This document shows positions 59,277-64,000 of a stretch of 64,000 bases of DNA, in pieces (position 1 is the first letter of the stretch; every line of letters begins with the position of its first letter). The translations under genes were made by a program, and so were the position numbers. A model generated the notes under the pieces. It did no database searches and had not been told where the DNA came from. It saw only the letters and a program-made list of their open reading frames with translations. Source of the DNA: Williamsia herbipolensis (lineage in GTDB: Bacteria > Actinomycetota > Actinomycetes > Mycobacteriales > Mycobacteriaceae); the NCBI RefSeq assembly GCF_000964005.1, contig NZ_JXYP01000030.1, positions 62,001 through 126,000 of the forward strand, written 5' to 3'.

Positions 59277-60896
59277 ATGCGCGACGCGGGGGTGCGACGA
59301 GTGAGAATCGAGCGCAGCGAGGCTCGGAGCGAAGGCGCGTCCACCCCCGTTGTCACAGCTTGGGCTGGGGTGGATGCGGGGTCGGTGGGGTTGCTCACCG
59401 ATCACGTTGCTGCACCGGTGAACGCGTTGTTGGGCAACATGGTTCACGCCGCCGCCGGTCAAGCGTTCCTGGAGTGGATGCGGTACCGCGACGCCGGCGA
59501 GTTGCACCGTCAGTTGGTGGTGCCCCACGAGGCGTCGGATCGCCGGACGTTCGACGCGACGATGCAGTGCGCGGCCCGGATCGCGATCACCCACTCCATC
59601 TCCCAGGGCGCCGCCGAGCGGATCGTCGACACCGCCGTCGCTTTACGCGACCGGTTGCCGAAGGTCGCCGAATGTCTCCGCGATGGCCGGTTGGCGCCGC
59701 GGTATGTGCGGGTGATCGTCGAACGCACCGACCTCGTCACCGACCGTGACGCCCAGCAGGTCGTCGACACCGAGATCGCGGCGGCGTTGCGGCGACGCGG
59801 ATCGTGGTCACCGTCGCGGATCCGGGACATGGTCGACCGCAGCGTCTACCGCGTCGATCCCGACGCTGTGCGTGCCCGCCGGAAGGCGGCAGTCGACGCC
59901 CGCGGATTCTGGACCGAACCCCTCGCCGACGGCATGGCACGGGTGGAAGCGACGTCCACCGCCGAGAAAGCCATCCAGATATCGCGACGCGTCGACGCCC
60001 TCGCCCGCGCGGTCTGCGGCAACGACGGCCGCAGCCTCGCCGCGCGGAAGTCCGATGCGCATTTCTGTCTCGTCATGGGTGCCGCGTGGGAATGCCACTG
60101 CGGTGACGATGAGTCGTGCGACGCCCCTGCGGTTTCCGACCCCGAAGCGCCTGCGGCGCGGGAGGTTCCCGGAACCGGCAGCAGCATGACGCTGCACGTT
60201 ATCTGTGACCTGGAGACCGTCGCCGGGGACGGCGAGACACCGTGTTTCCTGGACGGCTACGGCGTGATCTCCCCAGCCCATCTCGACGACCTGCTCGACG
60301 AGCCCGGCCTCACCGTGGCGCCGATCGGACACTCCGATGACCCGCTCGCCCCACACACCCCGGGGAATCCGTATCGGCCGTCGACCGCACTGGACACCGT
60401 GGTCCGGGCCCGGTCGTTGTACTGCGACGTCGCCGGCTGCGAACGACCTGCCTGGGTGTGCGACATCGACCATGTCCGCGAGTACGACCACGACAATCCT
60501 TGCGCGGGTGGGCAGACGTGCCCGGGGAACACTGGATCCAAGTGCCGGCTGCACCACAACCTCAAAACCCACACCGCCTTCCTCGACGACCAGACCATCG
60601 GCCGCGACGGCCGCACCCAATCGGTGATCATCACCCCCGAAGGCTTGACGGTGGCCGGGCCGGCATTCGACGGCACCGACCTGTTCCCCGCCCTCAAAGA
60701 CATCCGATTCACCGCACCCCAGAACGCGCCACCCGCTCCTGGACCCGCCGAAGAGCCAGCACCCACCAGACGCCGACCACGCCTGGCGGACAAACACGCC
60801 CGCAGACAAACAGAACGCGAACACAACCGACGCACCCGCGAAACCGACGAGCAGGCCGCGCGCGACGCCGAGGACGACAACCCACCACCGTTCTGA
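59277..60896 (+). CDS. DUF222 / HNH endonuclease-domain protein (13E12-repeat family), copy 2
   Basis: 539 residues. DUF222 domain over about residues 60-330 (ARIAITHSISQGAAERIVDTA, LRDGRLAPRYVRVIVERTD). The C-terminal HNH reads YCDVAGCERPAWVCDIDHVR, then GSKCRLHHNLKTH, with zinc cysteines and Asp-His...His-His. The very basic C-terminus (RRRPRLADKHARRQTEREHN) may bind DNA. The ATG at 59277 sits 6 bp after the -10, with no ribosome site. It is only distantly similar to copy 1 (23270-24664) but shares the promoter type and placement 146 bp from a tRNA gene. Confidence 0.88.
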   Translation: MRDAGVRRVRIERSEARSEGASTPVVTAWAGVDAGSVGLLTDHVAAPVNALLGNMVHAAAGQAFLEWMRYRDAGELHRQLVVPHEASDRRTFDATMQCAARIAITHSISQGAAERIVDTAVALRDRLPKVAECLRDGRLAPRYVRVIVERTDLVTDRDAQQVVDTEIAAALRRRGSWSPSRIRDMVDRSVYRVDPDAVRARRKAAVDARGFWTEPLADGMARVEATSTAEKAIQISRRVDALARAVCGNDGRSLAARKSDAHFCLVMGAAWECHCGDDESCDAPAVSDPEAPAAREVPGTGSSMTLHVICDLETVAGDGETPCFLDGYGVISPAHLDDLLDEPGLTVAPIGHSDDPLAPHTPGNPYRPSTALDTVVRARSLYCDVAGCERPAWVCDIDHVREYDHDNPCAGGQTCPGNTGSKCRLHHNLKTHTAFLDDQTIGRDGRTQSVIITPEGLTVAGPAFDGTDLFPALKDIRFTAPQNAPPAPGPAEEPAPTRRRPRLADKHARRQTEREHNRRTRETDEQAARDAEDDNPPPF

Positions 60897-61042
60897 CACG
60901 GGAGGGTGGCCTCTCCGGTTGCCGATCGACGGGGAAGTCGATAGCGTTCCGAATCACTTCGGTCGCCGACCCCCGATTTCGTTGCCCACAGGGCCGAAAA
61001 GCGGGGTCTGCCTCGCGTGTTTCCTGGGCGTCACACGATGGA

Positions 61043-61084
61043 AACGCTCCCGCGACAGGTCACCCATAGCGTCGCGTGAGCGTT
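61043..61084. promoter_or_regulatory. Imperfect 14-bp inverted repeat upstream of glutamine synthetase
   Basis: AACGCTCCCGCGAC (61043-61056) and GTCGCGTGAGCGTT (61071-61084) pair with one mismatch around a 14-nt loop, 55 bp before the start. It could be the terminator of the HNH gene, an operator or part of the leader. Confidence 0.45.
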
Positions 61085-61139
61085 CTTTCACGTTGCATCC
61101 AGCCCATCTGGGGTGGATCGGACCATCCAGGAGTGACCC

Positions 61140-63314
<2,175 letters not shown>

Positions 63315-63338
63315 ATCCTCACCGCATCCCCACCACCG

Positions 63339-63378
63339 ACGGCGGTGGACCGGCGCACCCGCACCGGTCCACCGCCGT
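63339..63378. terminator. Perfect 15-bp bidirectional hairpin
   Basis: ACGGCGGTGGACCGG (63339-63353), loop of 10 nt, exact complement (63364-63378). Between convergent glnN and the adenylation-domain fragment. Confidence 0.8.
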
Positions 63379-63408
63379 TCGTGATCGCGGGGCTGGAGTA
63401 CCGAGAAG

Positions 63409-64000
63409 TCAGGCGCGGCGGCCGATACGACCGAATCGACGCTGTGCGGCCGGCGCGGCGAGCGTCTCCGACTCGACCGCGACCAGCGAACCGTCGGCAT
63501 TGCGCCGTACGAGGATGTCGGTGGCCAGCATCCGCTCGCCGGGCCGGAACGGATTGGCGACGAACCGTGACGACGTCGAGGCCGAGCACCCCGCATGACC
63601 GCGCGGCAGATGGATGCCGCCGATGTAGAGGTCGCCGACCACGCCCGGTGGCAGCGCCTGCAACCGGGAGTCGAGGACATAGGTCTCGGTGTTCCACGCC
63701 GGGATGGCGCCGATCACCTCGCTCCCCCCTCCGAGGCCGGCGAGGCGATGGGCGATCGAGGACCGCCGACGCGCCGAGGCGGACGGGGACGTCACGCGAT
63801 GAAGCACCGAGGCGCCGGTGCGCAGCGGTGCGGTCACCGCGATCCGGGCCAGTACCGAGATCATCCAATCGGAATCCATCGAATCCGTGTCGGGGAGATC
63901 GCGACCCACGATCGGGGAGTCGCTGTCGGTGTCGGCGATGGAGGCGATCCACTGCAACCGAGCGGCAAACGACCGCTGCGAGATGATCATCGGAGTGGTC
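63409..64000 (-). CDS. C-terminal part of a degenerate NRPS adenylation-domain protein (5' end outside window)
   Basis: About 196 residues are visible, and the frame stays open through base 64000. The segment AWNTETYVLDSRLQALPPGV, then GDLYIGGIHLPRGH and SRFVANPFRPGERM, is the A6-A7 region of an NRPS adenylation domain. The catalytic YRTGDLVR is replaced by LATDILVR, losing the ATP-binding Asp, and the protein ends ~30 residues later, so the A8-A10 part with the catalytic lysine is missing. It also lacks a carrier domain. Either a decayed gene or a repurposed non-catalytic protein; the part beyond the window would decide. Confidence 0.65.
   Translation of the reverse strand, partial: TTPMIISQRSFAARLQWIASIADTDSDSPIVGRDLPDTDSMDSDWMISVLARIAVTAPLRTGASVLHRVTSPSASARRRSSIAHRLAGLGGGSEVIGAIPAWNTETYVLDSRLQALPPGVVGDLYIGGIHLPRGHAGCSASTSSRFVANPFRPGERMLATDILVRRNADGSLVAVESETLAAPAAQRRFGRIGRRA

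Noticed and set aside
59058-60896. Integrated element at tRNA-Arg
   Set aside because: An HNH gene lies near the tRNA, but there is no integrase and I see no duplicated tRNA 3' end.

Overview
The window is high-GC actinobacterial DNA, most likely from a mycolic-acid-containing member of the Mycobacteriales; Gordonia is my best guess. The guess rests on gene content and order: purH-purN-PerM-like-DUF5336, sucCD next to a divergent LytM peptidase and UvrD1, a short AroQ chorismate mutase, pgi, a wax-ester-synthase-like acyltransferase, a PE-PPE-domain hydrolase, type III glutamine synthetase and two DUF222/HNH genes. I could run no database search.

Region 1 (1-6 kb) is a glycerol locus: a divergent IclR-type regulator, then glpK-glpD-glpF, then a D-arginine-dehydrogenase-like flavoenzyme. 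Region 2 (6-14.5 kb) holds an ArnT/PMT-like glycosyltransferase, an AbiEi/DUF559-like gene flanked by two near-identical 70-bp palindromic repeats, purH-purN, a PerM/DUF6350 membrane protein and a DUF5336 protein with a FUS-like Q/G/Y-rich segment.

Region 3 (14.5-33.6 kb) looks like an insertion, because the genes on either side form a block I remember as contiguous in mycobacteria. It carries an operon of acyl-CoA synthetase, acetoacetyl-CoA synthetase and a DszC/SfnB-like flavin monooxygenase, with a divergent fused indolepyruvate:ferredoxin oxidoreductase. It also holds a DUF222/HNH gene, TetR plus carboxylesterase, a lipoprotein, a heliorhodopsin, a multi-pass membrane protein and a methionine ABC operon whose metQ has an in-frame stop.

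Region 4 (33.6-47.7 kb) is the other half of the block: sucD-sucC, a perfect CRP-type palindrome, the LytM peptidase, UvrD1/PcrA, a GT-C-like membrane protein, chorismate mutase coupled to a sulfatase, a convergent formylglycine-generating enzyme, pgi and the acyltransferase. Region 5 (47.7-64 kb) contains a lipoprotein, a GGDEF protein, a Nei/Fpg glycosylase, CysQ, CobF, an SDR, a Cys-type glutathione peroxidase, VKOR, a secreted glycoside-hydrolase-like protein with an altered catalytic motif, a secreted PE-PPE hydrolase, tRNA-Arg(CCU), a second DUF222/HNH gene, type III glutamine synthetase and the end of a degenerate adenylation-domain gene.

The strongest leads are: the heliorhodopsin with a palindromic operator over its promoter; three RecA-independent (PafBC-type) damage promoters on both DUF222/HNH genes and uvrD1; the repeat-flanked AbiEi gene; the metQ nonsense codon; and the sulfatase/FGE pair. 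Most gene ends are marked by long perfect hairpins without U tracts.
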